In this document: piece by piece, positions 14,913-22,165 of the stretch
How positions within the stretch are numbered: the first letter of the stretch is position 1
How the letters are laid out: each line of letters begins with the position of its first letter
Assembly: GCA_002441095.1 (NCBI GenBank)
Contig: DJVG01000056.1
Location: 1-52,859, forward strand
Direction: 5' to 3'
Length of the DNA: 52,859 nt
DNA from: Elusimicrobia bacterium UBA6262
GTDB taxonomy: Bacteria > CAYTYR01 > UBA6262
Notes under the pieces: generated by a model
The model's input: only the letters and a program-made list of their open reading frames with translations
What the model was told of the DNA's origin: nothing
The model's database searches: none
Translations under genes and position numbers: made by a program

Positions 14913-16148
14913 TTATTTATTCATCTCCGCGGTCAGCAGGATCGCTTCAGCTATCTGTTTCATGCTCTTGCGGGTATTCATGCTTTGCTGCTGGATTATT
15001 TTAAAAGCCTCTGCTTCATTCATTGTATATTTTTGCATTAAGATACCCTTGGCCTTTTCCACTACTTTCCTGGTTTCCAGGGCTTCTTCCATTTCCATGG
15101 TCTTATCGAATAATTTAGTATTTTCTATGGCGATAGCTGCCTGGTTAGCCACTGATTGCAGGATCTTTACTTCCTCTTCACTGAACGAATGTTCATGGGA
15201 AGTATAGCTATTGATCACGCCAACCACTTTATCTTTGATCATCATCGGGACTGAAAGCATGCTGACAATGCCTTCTTTACGGGCTATATCCGGATATTTA
15301 TACGCTGGTTCCCGGGTAACATTCAGGACGGTAACCGGTTTCTTTTCCTTTACCGCCTGGCCGCTGACGCTTTCTCCGACCTTGACGTTAGGTTTCTTGA
15401 TATAATCCGGGCTCAGTGATTGGGTGGCTTTGATCTCCAGTTCCTGTTTCTTGTCATCCAGCAGCATGATGGAGCATATTTTTGAATTCATCATTTCCGC
15501 GGTCATGGTGACCACTAACTGCAGGATCTCGTTCAAATACCGGCCTGAGGCAATCGTGGTAGAGATCCTGGACATGGTATCAAGCCGCCGGGATTTTTTG
15601 CGCGATTCTTCATACAAGCGGGTTTTTTCTATGGCTGAACCTACCTGGGTCCCGATCACAGCCACCAGGTTTTTTTCCCGGTCTGAGTAGCGGTGAGCGC
15701 TGCGATGGCGTATATTGACCACGCCAATGACCTCATTCTTGGCTATTATAGGCACGGAAAGGATGGCCTGGAACTTATCTTCCGGCAATCCCTGGAAAAA
15801 CTTATAACGCGGGTCCTTCATGGCTTCTTTATTAATGGCCAAGATCTTTTTCTGTTTGGCCGCGATCCCGGCAATGCCCTCCCCAATGTTGAGCCGTACC
15901 AGGCCCAGAGTCTTGGGATGCAGGGGTTTGGCGGCGCGCAGTACCAAATGCTCCTTGGCTTCGTCAAAAAGGAACAAATGGCAGGCATCGCTTTTGGTTA
16001 TTTCCGAAGCCACTTCCAGGATCTTTCCCAGTAATTCATCCAGGTTGGCAACCGTGGAAATAATATCGCTGATCCGGTACAGGACCGCGACTTCTTCTTT
16101 TTTCTCTTTAAGCTGTTTTTGGAGCTCTTTCGTGTTAGTTTTAACCAT
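14913..16148 (-). CDS. GAF-GAF-ANTAR transcription antitermination regulator
   Basis: The 411-residue cytoplasmic regulator starts with a short coiled coil (residues 5-25). Two GAF ligand-sensing domains follow (about 30-180 and 195-345). The C-terminal ANTAR RNA-binding domain (about 355-408) reads LETRKVVEKAKGILMQKY, MNEAEAFKIIQQQSMNTRKS and AEAIL, which is the typical three-helix pattern. ANTAR proteins bind pairs of hexaloop hairpins in leader RNA and prevent termination. Ligands are unknown. The promoter is strong and places the -10 6 bases from the ATG without any RBS, so the mRNA is probably leaderless. The gene is divergent from a PHP gene whose PhoB-like box lies in the shared 130-base intergenic region, so phosphate control of both is possible. 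It is followed by a terminator and mnmG. Confidence 0.88.
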   Translation of the reverse strand: MVKTNTKELQKQLKEKKEEVAVLYRISDIISTVANLDELLGKILEVASEITKSDACHLFLFDEAKEHLVLRAAKPLHPKTLGLVRLNIGEGIAGIAAKQKKILAINKEAMKDPRYKFFQGLPEDKFQAILSVPIIAKNEVIGVVNIRHRSAHRYSDREKNLVAVIGTQVGSAIEKTRLYEESRKKSRRLDTMSRISTTIASGRYLNEILQLVVTMTAEMMNSKICSIMLLDDKKQELEIKATQSLSPDYIKKPNVKVGESVSGQAVKEKKPVTVLNVTREPAYKYPDIARKEGIVSMLSVPMMIKDKVVGVINSYTSHEHSFSEEEVKILQSVANQAAIAIENTKLFDKTMEMEEALETRKVVEKAKGILMQKYTMNEAEAFKIIQQQSMNTRKSMKQIAEAILLTAEMNK

Positions 16149-16154
16149 GTGATT

Positions 16155-16183
16155 ATTATATCATAATTGCCCCCTATAGTAAA
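16155..16183 (-). promoter_or_regulatory. Promoter of the GAF-GAF-ANTAR gene, leaderless type
   Basis: TTTACT (16178-16183), 17 bases, then TATAAT (16155-16160). The -10 ends 6 bases before the ATG at 16148. Confidence 0.7.
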
Positions 16184-16196
16184 TGCCAAAAAGTTA

Positions 16197-16251
16197 TTTA
16201 ACTTACATTTTACACAATTGTAATTTATCCTTATTACACGCGCAGTATAGT
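16197..16251 (+). promoter_or_regulatory. PhoB-box promoter of the PHP gene
   Basis: Four 7-bp half sites at exact 11-bp period: TTTAACT (16197), TTTTACA (16208), TGTAATT (16219) and CTTATTA (16230). Nine bases later comes TATAGT (16246-16251). The same layout is found at 20268-20322 and 20916-20970. Direct 7-bp repeats with 4-bp gaps are the known geometry of PhoB/PhoP binding. Confidence 0.75.
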
Positions 16252-16278
16252 TATAATAACAAAAATAAGGAGAAGACT

Positions 16279-16986
16279 ATGAAAAGCAAAGCAGACTTAC
16301 ACATTCATACATACTACAGTGATGGACTGGACAGTCCTGAACAGGTGGTCAGAGCGGCGGCAATAAAAGGCCTGGCAGTAATTGCGATCTGTGACCATAA
16401 CCGCATCAAAGGAGCTCAAAAAGCGCAGGAATTCACCCAGTCTCATACATATATAGGAGTAGAAGTAATTGTGGGAGAGGAAATAACTACTTTGAACGGT
16501 CATATTCTCGGTTTATTCCTGAAGGAACGCATTAAGCCGGGATTAAGCGCCGAAGAGACCATAGACAAGATCCATGCCCAAGGCGGCTTGGCCATAGTAC
16601 CCCACCCTTTCCACTTTTATATAGGGAAAAAACGGGGGAATGTCTCTGCCGGTAAACTTATGGACAAACTGAATATAGACGGGATTGAGGTTATCTGTAA
16701 TTCCAGTATTGCCAGCTGGTGGGCTAATATGAAAGCCGCCCTAAAAAATGCCTCCAGTATGCACACTGCCATGGGTTCGAGCGACGCCCATGATGCCCAT
16801 TTTATCGGGCACGGGTACACCTTATTTCCCGGAAAAACCGCGGCTGAGCTGCGCACGGCGATAGAAAACAAAAAATGTACTGCCCATTATCATTTCTGGT
16901 CTTTAAAGGACCTGTGGCGGTCTCTGCATACCGGCCTGCAAAACTTAACCAGGTTTTATTTTGATGCCGGGATAGAAGCAGAATAA
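16279..16986 (+). CDS. PHP-domain metal-dependent phosphoesterase
   Basis: The 235-residue protein is a stand-alone PHP hydrolase. Metal ligands appear in order: LHIHTYYSDG at the N-terminus, CDHN, GEEIT, VPHPFHF and SSDAH. Members of this family cleave phosphoesters such as nucleoside 3',5'-bisphosphates or histidinol phosphate; the substrate here cannot be told. The ATG at 16279 has a strong RBS (AAGGAGAAG); an in-frame upstream start at 16183 lies in the promoter and is rejected. The PhoB-like box in front of the gene suggests induction by phosphate starvation, which would fit a phosphate-scavenging role. No signal peptide is present, so the enzyme should be cytoplasmic. Confidence 0.85.
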   Translation: MKSKADLHIHTYYSDGLDSPEQVVRAAAIKGLAVIAICDHNRIKGAQKAQEFTQSHTYIGVEVIVGEEITTLNGHILGLFLKERIKPGLSAEETIDKIHAQGGLAIVPHPFHFYIGKKRGNVSAGKLMDKLNIDGIEVICNSSIASWWANMKAALKNASSMHTAMGSSDAHDAHFIGHGYTLFPGKTAAELRTAIENKKCTAHYHFWSLKDLWRSLHTGLQNLTRFYFDAGIEAE

Positions 16987-16989
16987 ACA

Positions 16990-17018
16990 TTGCAATTAGC
17001 TCTTGGCTTTGATAATAT
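16990..17018 (+). promoter_or_regulatory. Promoter of phoBR
   Basis: TTGCAA (16990-16995), 17 bases, TAATAT (17013-17018). No PhoB-type half sites are seen here. Confidence 0.55.
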
Positions 17019-17054
17019 AAAGTCGTATTCTAACTGGATATTAAGAGGAAATAC

Positions 17055-17750
17055 ATGGCTAAAGAAAAAATACTGATCGTAGAAGACGAAAAAGACATCG
17101 TAGAATTACTGCAGTATAACCTGGAAAAAGAAAATTTCAAGATCCAATCCGCGAATAACGGGCAAAGAGCGCTCGACCTGGTACGAAAAAACCATCCTGA
17201 CCTGATCCTCCTGGACCTGATGCTGCCGGAAATAGACGGACTGGAAGTCTGCCGCATCCTGAAAAAAGATCCCAAGACCAGTCATATCCCCATTATCATG
17301 CTGACGGCGAAATCATCCGAAAGCGACAAAATTGTCGGGCTCGAACTCGGGGCTGATGATTATATTACTAAGCCTTTCAGCATGAAAGAACTCATCGCCC
17401 GTGTTAAAGCTTTGCTGCGGCGCCTGCATCCTGAAACCAGGCAAGCCGAGATGATCAAGATCGGCGACGTCACTATTGATTTTAGCAAGTACCTGGTAAT
17501 CCAGAAAGGCAAGCAGATAGAGCTCACGACAAAAGAATTTGAACTGCTCAAGGCGTTGATAAATGCCCGCGGCCGGGCCATTTCCCGCGATTCTTTACTG
17601 GAAAATGTCTGGGGCTACGAGCATTCCCTGGAGATCACCACTCGCACTGTTGATGTACATATTCGCTACCTGCGCAAGAAATTAAAAAGCCTCGCCGACC
17701 GCATCATTACTATTAAAAATGTCGGTTACCGTTTAGAGTTGGAAGGCTGA
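17055..17750 (+). CDS. phoB: Phosphate regulon response regulator PhoB (OmpR family)
   Basis: The 231-residue two-domain regulator has a receiver domain (2-120) with acidic pocket EDE, phospho-acceptor Asp54 (LILLDLMLP), the Thr in MLTAK and Lys in ITKPF. A winged-helix OmpR/PhoB DNA-binding domain follows (about 130-230) with TTKEFELLKALI and RTVDVHIRYLRKKL. The RBS AGAGGAA precedes the ATG. phoR follows after 5 bases. Location at the head of two Pst transporters and phoU, and PhoB-type boxes at nearby promoters, support the PhoB assignment over other OmpR regulators. Confidence 0.9.
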   Translation: MAKEKILIVEDEKDIVELLQYNLEKENFKIQSANNGQRALDLVRKNHPDLILLDLMLPEIDGLEVCRILKKDPKTSHIPIIMLTAKSSESDKIVGLELGADDYITKPFSMKELIARVKALLRRLHPETRQAEMIKIGDVTIDFSKYLVIQKGKQIELTTKEFELLKALINARGRAISRDSLLENVWGYEHSLEITTRTVDVHIRYLRKKLKSLADRIITIKNVGYRLELEG

Positions 17751-17755
17751 TCCCC

Positions 17756-19525
17756 ATGAAGATCAATCTCTCTGCTAAACTCATTCTTAATTATCTTATA
17801 TTAGTAATACTGGTTTTTTCCTTTACTACAGTCATCATCCTGCATAAACTCAGCGCTGATTCGAAGATACAGCTGGAAAACAGCCTGGTGACCCGGGCCC
17901 AGCTGATCTCGGAATTTATCCCCGGCGAGACCATTAAACAGAAAAATATCGCTCTTATCCAGCCGCTCATTATTAAAACCAAACAAAATACAGACGCGCG
18001 CATCACGGTCATCGCCAAAGACGGCATAGTGCTGGGAGATTCTGAATCTGATCCCGTAGCCATGGAGAATCACCGCGCCCGACCGGAGGTGATCGATGCT
18101 TTGAGCGGAAAACCGGGCTTTAGTTCACGATACAGCTATACGCTTTCTAAAACAATGCTGTACGCGGCTATCCCGGCAAAAACCGGTACCGGAGAGATTA
18201 TGGGTGTGATCAGGCTGGCGTTACCTCTCTCCACCGTTAAGAACCTGACTATTAATATTTTGCCGAATTTATGGTTGGGACTTATGGTCGCTCTGGTGCT
18301 GACGATTATCCTGGGATATATATCCGCTTATTTTGTCACCCAGCCGATCCGCGAGATCAACCGGACCACCCAAAAAGCGGCCCAGGGTGACCTGCTTCAA
18401 AAGATCAATATTACTACCAAAGACGAGATTGGCAACCTGGCCGGGTCACTTAATAAAATGTTCCAGCAATTGCAGGAACGCATGGATGAGATCAACCAGG
18501 AAAAAAATAAGCTCACTACCGTCATGGCCAGCATGACCGAAGGTGTTATCGCCTGTGATAACGAGGGACGCGTACTCCTGCTCAACCAGGCCAGTGAAAA
18601 CCTGTTCTCTGTAAAAGCCGAGGACTGCCGGGGCAAGATATTCCTGGAAGCGATCCGCAATAATGATCTGGATACAGTGATCGCGCAGGTCCTTAGCAGC
18701 GGACAGCCATTACGTGAGGAGATACCCATCCTTTTACCGGTCCAGAAAACATTCCTGATCCAGGCGAGCCCCTTGAGCCATGAGGGGCAAATAACCGGAG
18801 CCGTCCTGGTGCTGCATGACATTACCGAACTAAAAAGGCTGGAAAATAACCGCCGGGAATTCATCTCCAATGTCTCACATGAATTGAAAACCCCGCTGAC
18901 CTCCATCAAGGGATTTATTGAAACACTTTTGGGAGGCGCCCTGGAAGATAAAAATAATAACCGCCGTTTCCTGACCATTATACAGGAACACGCCGGCCGC
19001 CTGGGAAAACTGATAGATGATATCCTGGTATTGTCCGGGCTGGAATCCCGGGAAGTTGGCCTGACCGGCGGCCCGGTAGATATAAAAAGCCTCATCCAGG
19101 CAACCATGGATACTCTGACCCCGCAATTGACAAATAAAAGGATCACTTGGAAACTGGAAAGCAAAGGAACGATCCCCGCGGTTCAAGCTGACCAGGACAA
19201 GATCAAACAAGTTTTGCTCAACCTGCTGGACAATGCCATAAAATTCAATAAGGAAAACGGGATCATCACGATCAGCGTCGAAACTCTCCCTGGGACGCTG
19301 AAGATCAGTATTAGCGATAACGGGACCGGTATCCCGGAAAAAGACCTGCCCCGCATTTTTGAAAGGTTCTACCGCGTGGACAAAGCCCGCTCCCGTGACC
19401 TCGGCGGCACCGGCCTGGGGCTATCGATAGTCAAACATATAATTGAAGCCCATCACGGCCGCGTCGGCGTAGAAAGCGTCGAAGAAAAAGGCTCCACTTT
19501 CTGGTTTACCCTGCCCCTAGAATAA
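17756..19525 (+). CDS. phoR: Phosphate regulon sensor histidine kinase PhoR
   Basis: The 589-residue membrane kinase has TM1 (about 8-28), an extracytoplasmic sensor region (29-165), TM2 (about 170-193), HAMP (194-245), PAS (about 250-350), a HisKA dimerisation domain with phospho-acceptor His375 in SHELKTPLTS, and a HATPase_c domain with N box LLDNAIKFN, G1 DNGTGI and G2 GGTGLGLSIV. The extracytoplasmic domain is larger than in E. coli PhoR and similar to the Gram-positive and cyanobacterial forms. It is cotranscribed with phoB. In known systems PhoR activity is set by the Pst transporter through PhoU, both of which are encoded downstream. A hairpin follows the stop. Confidence 0.9.
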   Translation: MKINLSAKLILNYLILVILVFSFTTVIILHKLSADSKIQLENSLVTRAQLISEFIPGETIKQKNIALIQPLIIKTKQNTDARITVIAKDGIVLGDSESDPVAMENHRARPEVIDALSGKPGFSSRYSYTLSKTMLYAAIPAKTGTGEIMGVIRLALPLSTVKNLTINILPNLWLGLMVALVLTIILGYISAYFVTQPIREINRTTQKAAQGDLLQKINITTKDEIGNLAGSLNKMFQQLQERMDEINQEKNKLTTVMASMTEGVIACDNEGRVLLLNQASENLFSVKAEDCRGKIFLEAIRNNDLDTVIAQVLSSGQPLREEIPILLPVQKTFLIQASPLSHEGQITGAVLVLHDITELKRLENNRREFISNVSHELKTPLTSIKGFIETLLGGALEDKNNNRRFLTIIQEHAGRLGKLIDDILVLSGLESREVGLTGGPVDIKSLIQATMDTLTPQLTNKRITWKLESKGTIPAVQADQDKIKQVLLNLLDNAIKFNKENGIITISVETLPGTLKISISDNGTGIPEKDLPRIFERFYRVDKARSRDLGGTGLGLSIVKHIIEAHHGRVGVESVEEKGSTFWFTLPLE

Positions 19526-19531
19526 AAAACA

Positions 19532-19558
19532 ACAGGCCAGGGATCATCCCCGGCCTGT
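19532..19558. terminator. Hairpin between convergent phoR and vapC
   Basis: ACAGGCC and GGCCTGT pair around an inner GGG/CCC stem. The T tract is weak on both sides. Its position between convergent genes suggests a bidirectional terminator. Confidence 0.55.
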
Positions 19559-19598
19559 CATTCTGATTATCATTATTTTAATCCGTATTTATTAAGGA

Positions 19599-19979
19599 TT
19601 ATTTCTTTTTTGTTTCTATATATTTAACTTCCTCCAAGCCCTTTAAATCCTTATCTTGGGTCCAAATAATCGCTTTATACAAACGCCCGGCAGCAAGGAT
19701 TATACTGTCTGCCATTGGTAGACCGACTTCATCGCTCAATTTCGCCGCAAAGATAGCTCCTGACACATTAAAATCAATTATTTCCGACTTACTCATAACC
19801 GCTATTGCCTGCAAGGCATCGTCTTCGCCGCGTTGTTGATATATCCTTTTAAAGACCTCATATATGCATATCGCGGGCACCAGAAGATGTTTCGTATCTT
19901 CAATAGCCGGGGCGAAAAACCCGGCATTAGGGCCATCTGCAAAATACTCCAGCCATCCGCAGGAATCTACGATATTCAT
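19599..19979 (-). CDS. vapC: VapC-like PIN-domain ribonuclease toxin
   Basis: The 126-residue PIN protein has the first acidic residue in MNIVDSCGWLEYF, a conserved Glu in ICIYEVFKRI, and the later Asp pair in LPMADSIILAA and TQDKDLKG. PIN toxins cut tRNA or rRNA and are held in check by a cognate antitoxin. The ATG overlaps the stop of the antitoxin gene by 4 bases (ATGA). The pair is inserted between phoR and the rest of the phosphate genes on the opposite strand, so it is likely an acquired module. Confidence 0.88.
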   Translation of the reverse strand: MNIVDSCGWLEYFADGPNAGFFAPAIEDTKHLLVPAICIYEVFKRIYQQRGEDDALQAIAVMSKSEIIDFNVSGAIFAAKLSDEVGLPMADSIILAAGRLYKAIIWTQDKDLKGLEEVKYIETKKK

Positions 19980-20182
19980 ACCCTGTCCTTTTCCCTTTTA
20001 ACCATAGTATCCATGCCCTTTAAGAACCCGCGCATGGATTTTATATCTCTCTCCGGAATATATTCAATTCTATTCCCATATTGCAAAACGCACACCTTTT
20101 CTCCCGGGCGGATCCTCATTAATTTCCTGATTATTTTTGGGATAACCACCTGATATTTAGGCGATATTGTTACAATTTCCAT
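19976..20182 (-). CDS. vapB: AbrB/MazE-family antitoxin (VapB-like)
   Basis: The 68-residue protein has the swapped-hairpin AbrB fold signature TISPKYQVVIPKIIRKLMRI followed by RPGEKVCVLQYGNRIEYIP. The C-terminal tail (KSMRGFLKGMDT) would wrap the PIN toxin. AGGAGG lies 4 bases before the ATG. It is the first gene of the vapBC pair and probably represses the promoter upstream, where ATCGAT occurs twice (near 20194 and 20225). Confidence 0.88.
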   Translation of the reverse strand: MEIVTISPKYQVVIPKIIRKLMRIRPGEKVCVLQYGNRIEYIPERDIKSMRGFLKGMDTMVKREKDRV

Positions 20183-20213
20183 AAACCCTCCTGATCGATA
20201 CTATTCTTGTTAA

Positions 20214-20242
20214 ACAATATCATAATCGATTAAATTTGTCAA
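20214..20242 (-). promoter_or_regulatory. vapBC promoter
   Basis: TTGACA (20237-20242), 17 bases, TATTGT (20214-20219) on the minus strand. ATCGAT words lie within the spacer and again between the -10 and the RBS, and may be operator halves. Confidence 0.7.
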
Positions 20243-20267
20243 GCCTAAAATCCCATAACATAAAGCG

Positions 20268-20322
20268 TTTTACCCACATTTTACTTGCTGTTAATTCATC
20301 CTTATTACGTACCTTATATAAT
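20268..20322 (+). promoter_or_regulatory. PhoB-box promoter of the lone receiver gene
   Basis: Half sites TTTTACC (20268), TTTTACT (20279), GTTAATT (20290) and CTTATTA (20301) at 11-bp period, then 9 bases, then TATAAT (20317-20322). The layout is identical to 16197-16251 and 20916-20970. Confidence 0.8.
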
Positions 20323-20344
20323 TATCCAAGATAATAAAAAAAAG

Positions 20345-20381
20345 AGGAGGAAATCCCGGCAGGGTCGGGATGAAACTTATG
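20345..20381 (+). promoter_or_regulatory. Shine-Dalgarno separated from the start by a small hairpin
   Basis: AGGAGG (20345-20350) is 28 bases before the ATG at 20379. Between them ATCCCG (20353-20358) and CGGGAT (20366-20371) can pair. Folding the hairpin would bring the effective spacing to about 9 bases and would mask an alternative ATG at 20370. Confidence 0.45.
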
Positions 20382-20777
20382 GCTAAAAAGATACTGATTA
20401 TTGATGATGATAAAGATATCGTTGAACTGCTGACTTACAATTTAGAAAAAACCGGTTTTAGTTGTACCGGTATTCTTGATGGAAACAATACCTTAGAGCT
20501 CGCTAAATCAATTAAACCGGATGTAATTCTGCTCGATTTGATGTTGCCAGGATTGAGCGGACTAGACATCTTGTATTTACTGAAACGCAATATGCAGTTA
20601 CACAAAACACCAGTAATAATCATCAGCGCTCTTAATCAAAAAGAGCGGATTTCTAATTCTTTTAAGTTAGGCGCCAGCGAATATGTGATCAAGCCTTTTC
20701 AAATCTCTGAATTGGTCAAATTGATCAATAAAACCATCAAAAATCCGGTAAGGTTGTTGCTAGACTCTTTTTCGTAA
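20379..20777 (+). CDS. Single-domain response regulator, PhoB receiver paralogue
   Basis: The 132-residue protein is a CheY-like receiver only: acidic pocket DDD, phospho-acceptor Asp53 in ILLDLMLP, Ser in IIISA and Lys in VIKPF. Its N-terminus is strikingly like that of PhoB in this window (KDIVELL.YNLEK), so it is probably a duplicated PhoB receiver that has lost the DNA-binding domain. A PhoB-type box drives it. It could act as a phosphate sink or decoy for PhoR, or have an unknown partner; both ideas are inference. An ATG at 20370 is an alternative start. A palindromic element follows the stop codon. Confidence 0.82.
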   Translation: MAKKILIIDDDKDIVELLTYNLEKTGFSCTGILDGNNTLELAKSIKPDVILLDLMLPGLSGLDILYLLKRNMQLHKTPVIIISALNQKERISNSFKLGASEYVIKPFQISELVKLINKTIKNPVRLLLDSFS

Positions 20778-20793
20778 TGAAAAAAAGAGATTT

Positions 20794-20867
20794 AGAGCGA
20801 GGCAAGAAAGCCGAGACGAGCATAGCGGAATCAAGCTATGTAAGTCGAGGGTGACGCAGCCGGAGCC
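20794..20867. repeat. Structured intergenic repeat (GAGCGAGGCAAGAAAGCC type)
   Basis: The segment contains GCATAGC/GCTATGT and GGC/GCC stems between the lone receiver gene and the porin promoter. The words GAGCG, AAGAAAG and GAGCAT are shared in order with the 165-bp palindromes at 12722 and 33892, which suggests a related family. It does not look like a tRNA or known ncRNA. Confidence 0.4.
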
Positions 20868-20915
20868 AAAATATCGTTTTTGCAGTAGAAAAGGGAGTCT
20901 GGTAACAGCCTAAAT

Positions 20916-20970
20916 TTTAACCTAGATTTAACCTACCGGTAATTTAGCGGTAATGAACATTTAATATAAT
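20916..20970 (+). promoter_or_regulatory. PhoB-box promoter of the porin-pst operon
   Basis: Half sites TTTAACC (20916), TTTAACC (20927), GGTAATT (20938) and GGTAATG (20949) at exact 11-bp period, then 9 bases, then TATAAT (20965-20970). The first two half sites are identical. This is the clearest of the three boxes. Confidence 0.85.
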
Positions 20971-21034
20971 CTAAGGAAAGGAGGCTTTATTTAGGTAACA
21001 GGCAAGACACTAAACTAATTCCAAGGAGGATGTA

Positions 21035-22102
21035 ATGCGTAAGTTAGCAAAAATATTGACTGTAATATGTTTGGTTTTAAATGTAAGCCAGTTTGCTTTT
21101 GCGGCTGCCGGGGATTGGACCTTTAGCGGCACTAATTGGCTAAGGACCAGGGTAATAAGAAAGGACCTTCAGGGACCATTAAAAGATACCGATAAGACCA
21201 CTGATGCCGGATTCTCGGTAGACCGGGGTTATGTCCGGTACGCTTACCAGTTCACAGACACGATCAAGGGACAATGGACCGCGGATTTCTTTTCCGCCAA
21301 GACCGGTGATTTCAAAGACGGCGCAGGCATTAAGTTGAAAGAAAGCTATGTTGACCTGCCAATAGGTATCAGTGACGGGAAACTGACTGTCGGTCTGCAA
21401 AAGAATTACCTTGGTTTGATCTATGACTATGATTATCGTATCATCGAGAAAGAATTTATCGACCGGAACGGTATCGATGCTTCAGCGGATAACGGCCTGG
21501 TGTTGAATGGTTATTTCCCCATGGGTTATGGCACATATGCAGTTGGCCTGTATAATGGCGAAGGTTACAAGAAAGCCCTGAGCCCGGATGTGAATACAGA
21601 GCTGGCTGTTGTCGCTGACGCCCGTTTCATTGTGATCCCCGGATTGACCATAGGAGCCAGCTATAAACGGGACCTGCAGGGTACGGTCGCCGCCACCGGC
21701 AACAATGCCTATAATACCAATCACCTGATGGTCGGCATGGTCCGCACCGCGTATGGTTCTTTTGATATGTGGGGCGAATATATCAACCAAAAAATCGATA
21801 CTTACAGCACGACTACCAACAAATTCACAGGTATTAAAAAGAAAGGCTTCTCCCTCCTGCCTTCGTTCCAGGTCAATGCAGACTGGACAGTTTTAGCCAG
21901 GTACGACAGCTGGGATCCCAATACTGATACAGCTAACGATAAAGTGAACACGATCATCGCCGGCGTAAATTATCTGGTTACTAAGGGTGTATTACTGCAA
22001 TTGAATTACCAGCAGGATAAACCGGAGAACAGCGCCGTAGCTACAACGACTCAGTATTTAGCCCAGTTAGCCTGGAGCTTTTCGAAGGTATTTGTTCAAT
22101 AA
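21035..22102 (+). CDS. Phosphate-selective porin (OprP/OprO-like) of the outer membrane
   Basis: The 355-residue protein has a signal peptide (MRKLAKILTVICLVLNVSQFAFA). A beta-barrel pattern of alternating short hydrophobic strands follows, with many aromatic girdle residues (YVRYAYQF, GTYAVGLYNGEGY, LARYDSWDP). The last strand ends AQLAWSFSKVFVQ, close to the usual C-terminal aromatic signature though the final residue is Gln. It is shorter than Pseudomonas OprP (about 410 mature residues). The PhoB-type promoter and the immediately downstream pst genes support phosphate uptake across the outer membrane. AAGGAGG precedes the ATG. The gene shows that the organism has an outer membrane. Confidence 0.8.
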   Translation: MRKLAKILTVICLVLNVSQFAFAAAGDWTFSGTNWLRTRVIRKDLQGPLKDTDKTTDAGFSVDRGYVRYAYQFTDTIKGQWTADFFSAKTGDFKDGAGIKLKESYVDLPIGISDGKLTVGLQKNYLGLIYDYDYRIIEKEFIDRNGIDASADNGLVLNGYFPMGYGTYAVGLYNGEGYKKALSPDVNTELAVVADARFIVIPGLTIGASYKRDLQGTVAATGNNAYNTNHLMVGMVRTAYGSFDMWGEYINQKIDTYSTTTNKFTGIKKKGFSLLPSFQVNADWTVLARYDSWDPNTDTANDKVNTIIAGVNYLVTKGVLLQLNYQQDKPENSAVATTTQYLAQLAWSFSKVFVQ

Positions 22103-22108
22103 AAGCTG

Positions 22109-22139
22109 TCATGTGTCATGAGTCATGTGTCATGAGTCA
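22109..22139. repeat. GTCATGT/GTCATGA tandem heptamers
   Basis: Four and a half alternating 7-bp units (GTCATGT, GTCATGA, GTCATGT, GTCATGA, GTC) begin 7 bases after the porin stop codon. Only one arm is seen; no inverted partner is obvious. Confidence 0.8.
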
Positions 22140-22165
22140 AAAAGAAACAAAAAAAGGAGAAGAAA

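Noticed and set aside
20794..20867. tRNA or known small RNA gene
   Set aside because: No cloverleaf, T-loop or CCA features; the segment better fits a dispersed palindromic repeat.
22109..22139. Possible CRISPR-like direct repeats
   Set aside because: The units are 7 bp with no spacers. None of the repeats in the window has the 25-40 bp repeat and unique spacer layout, and no cas gene is present.
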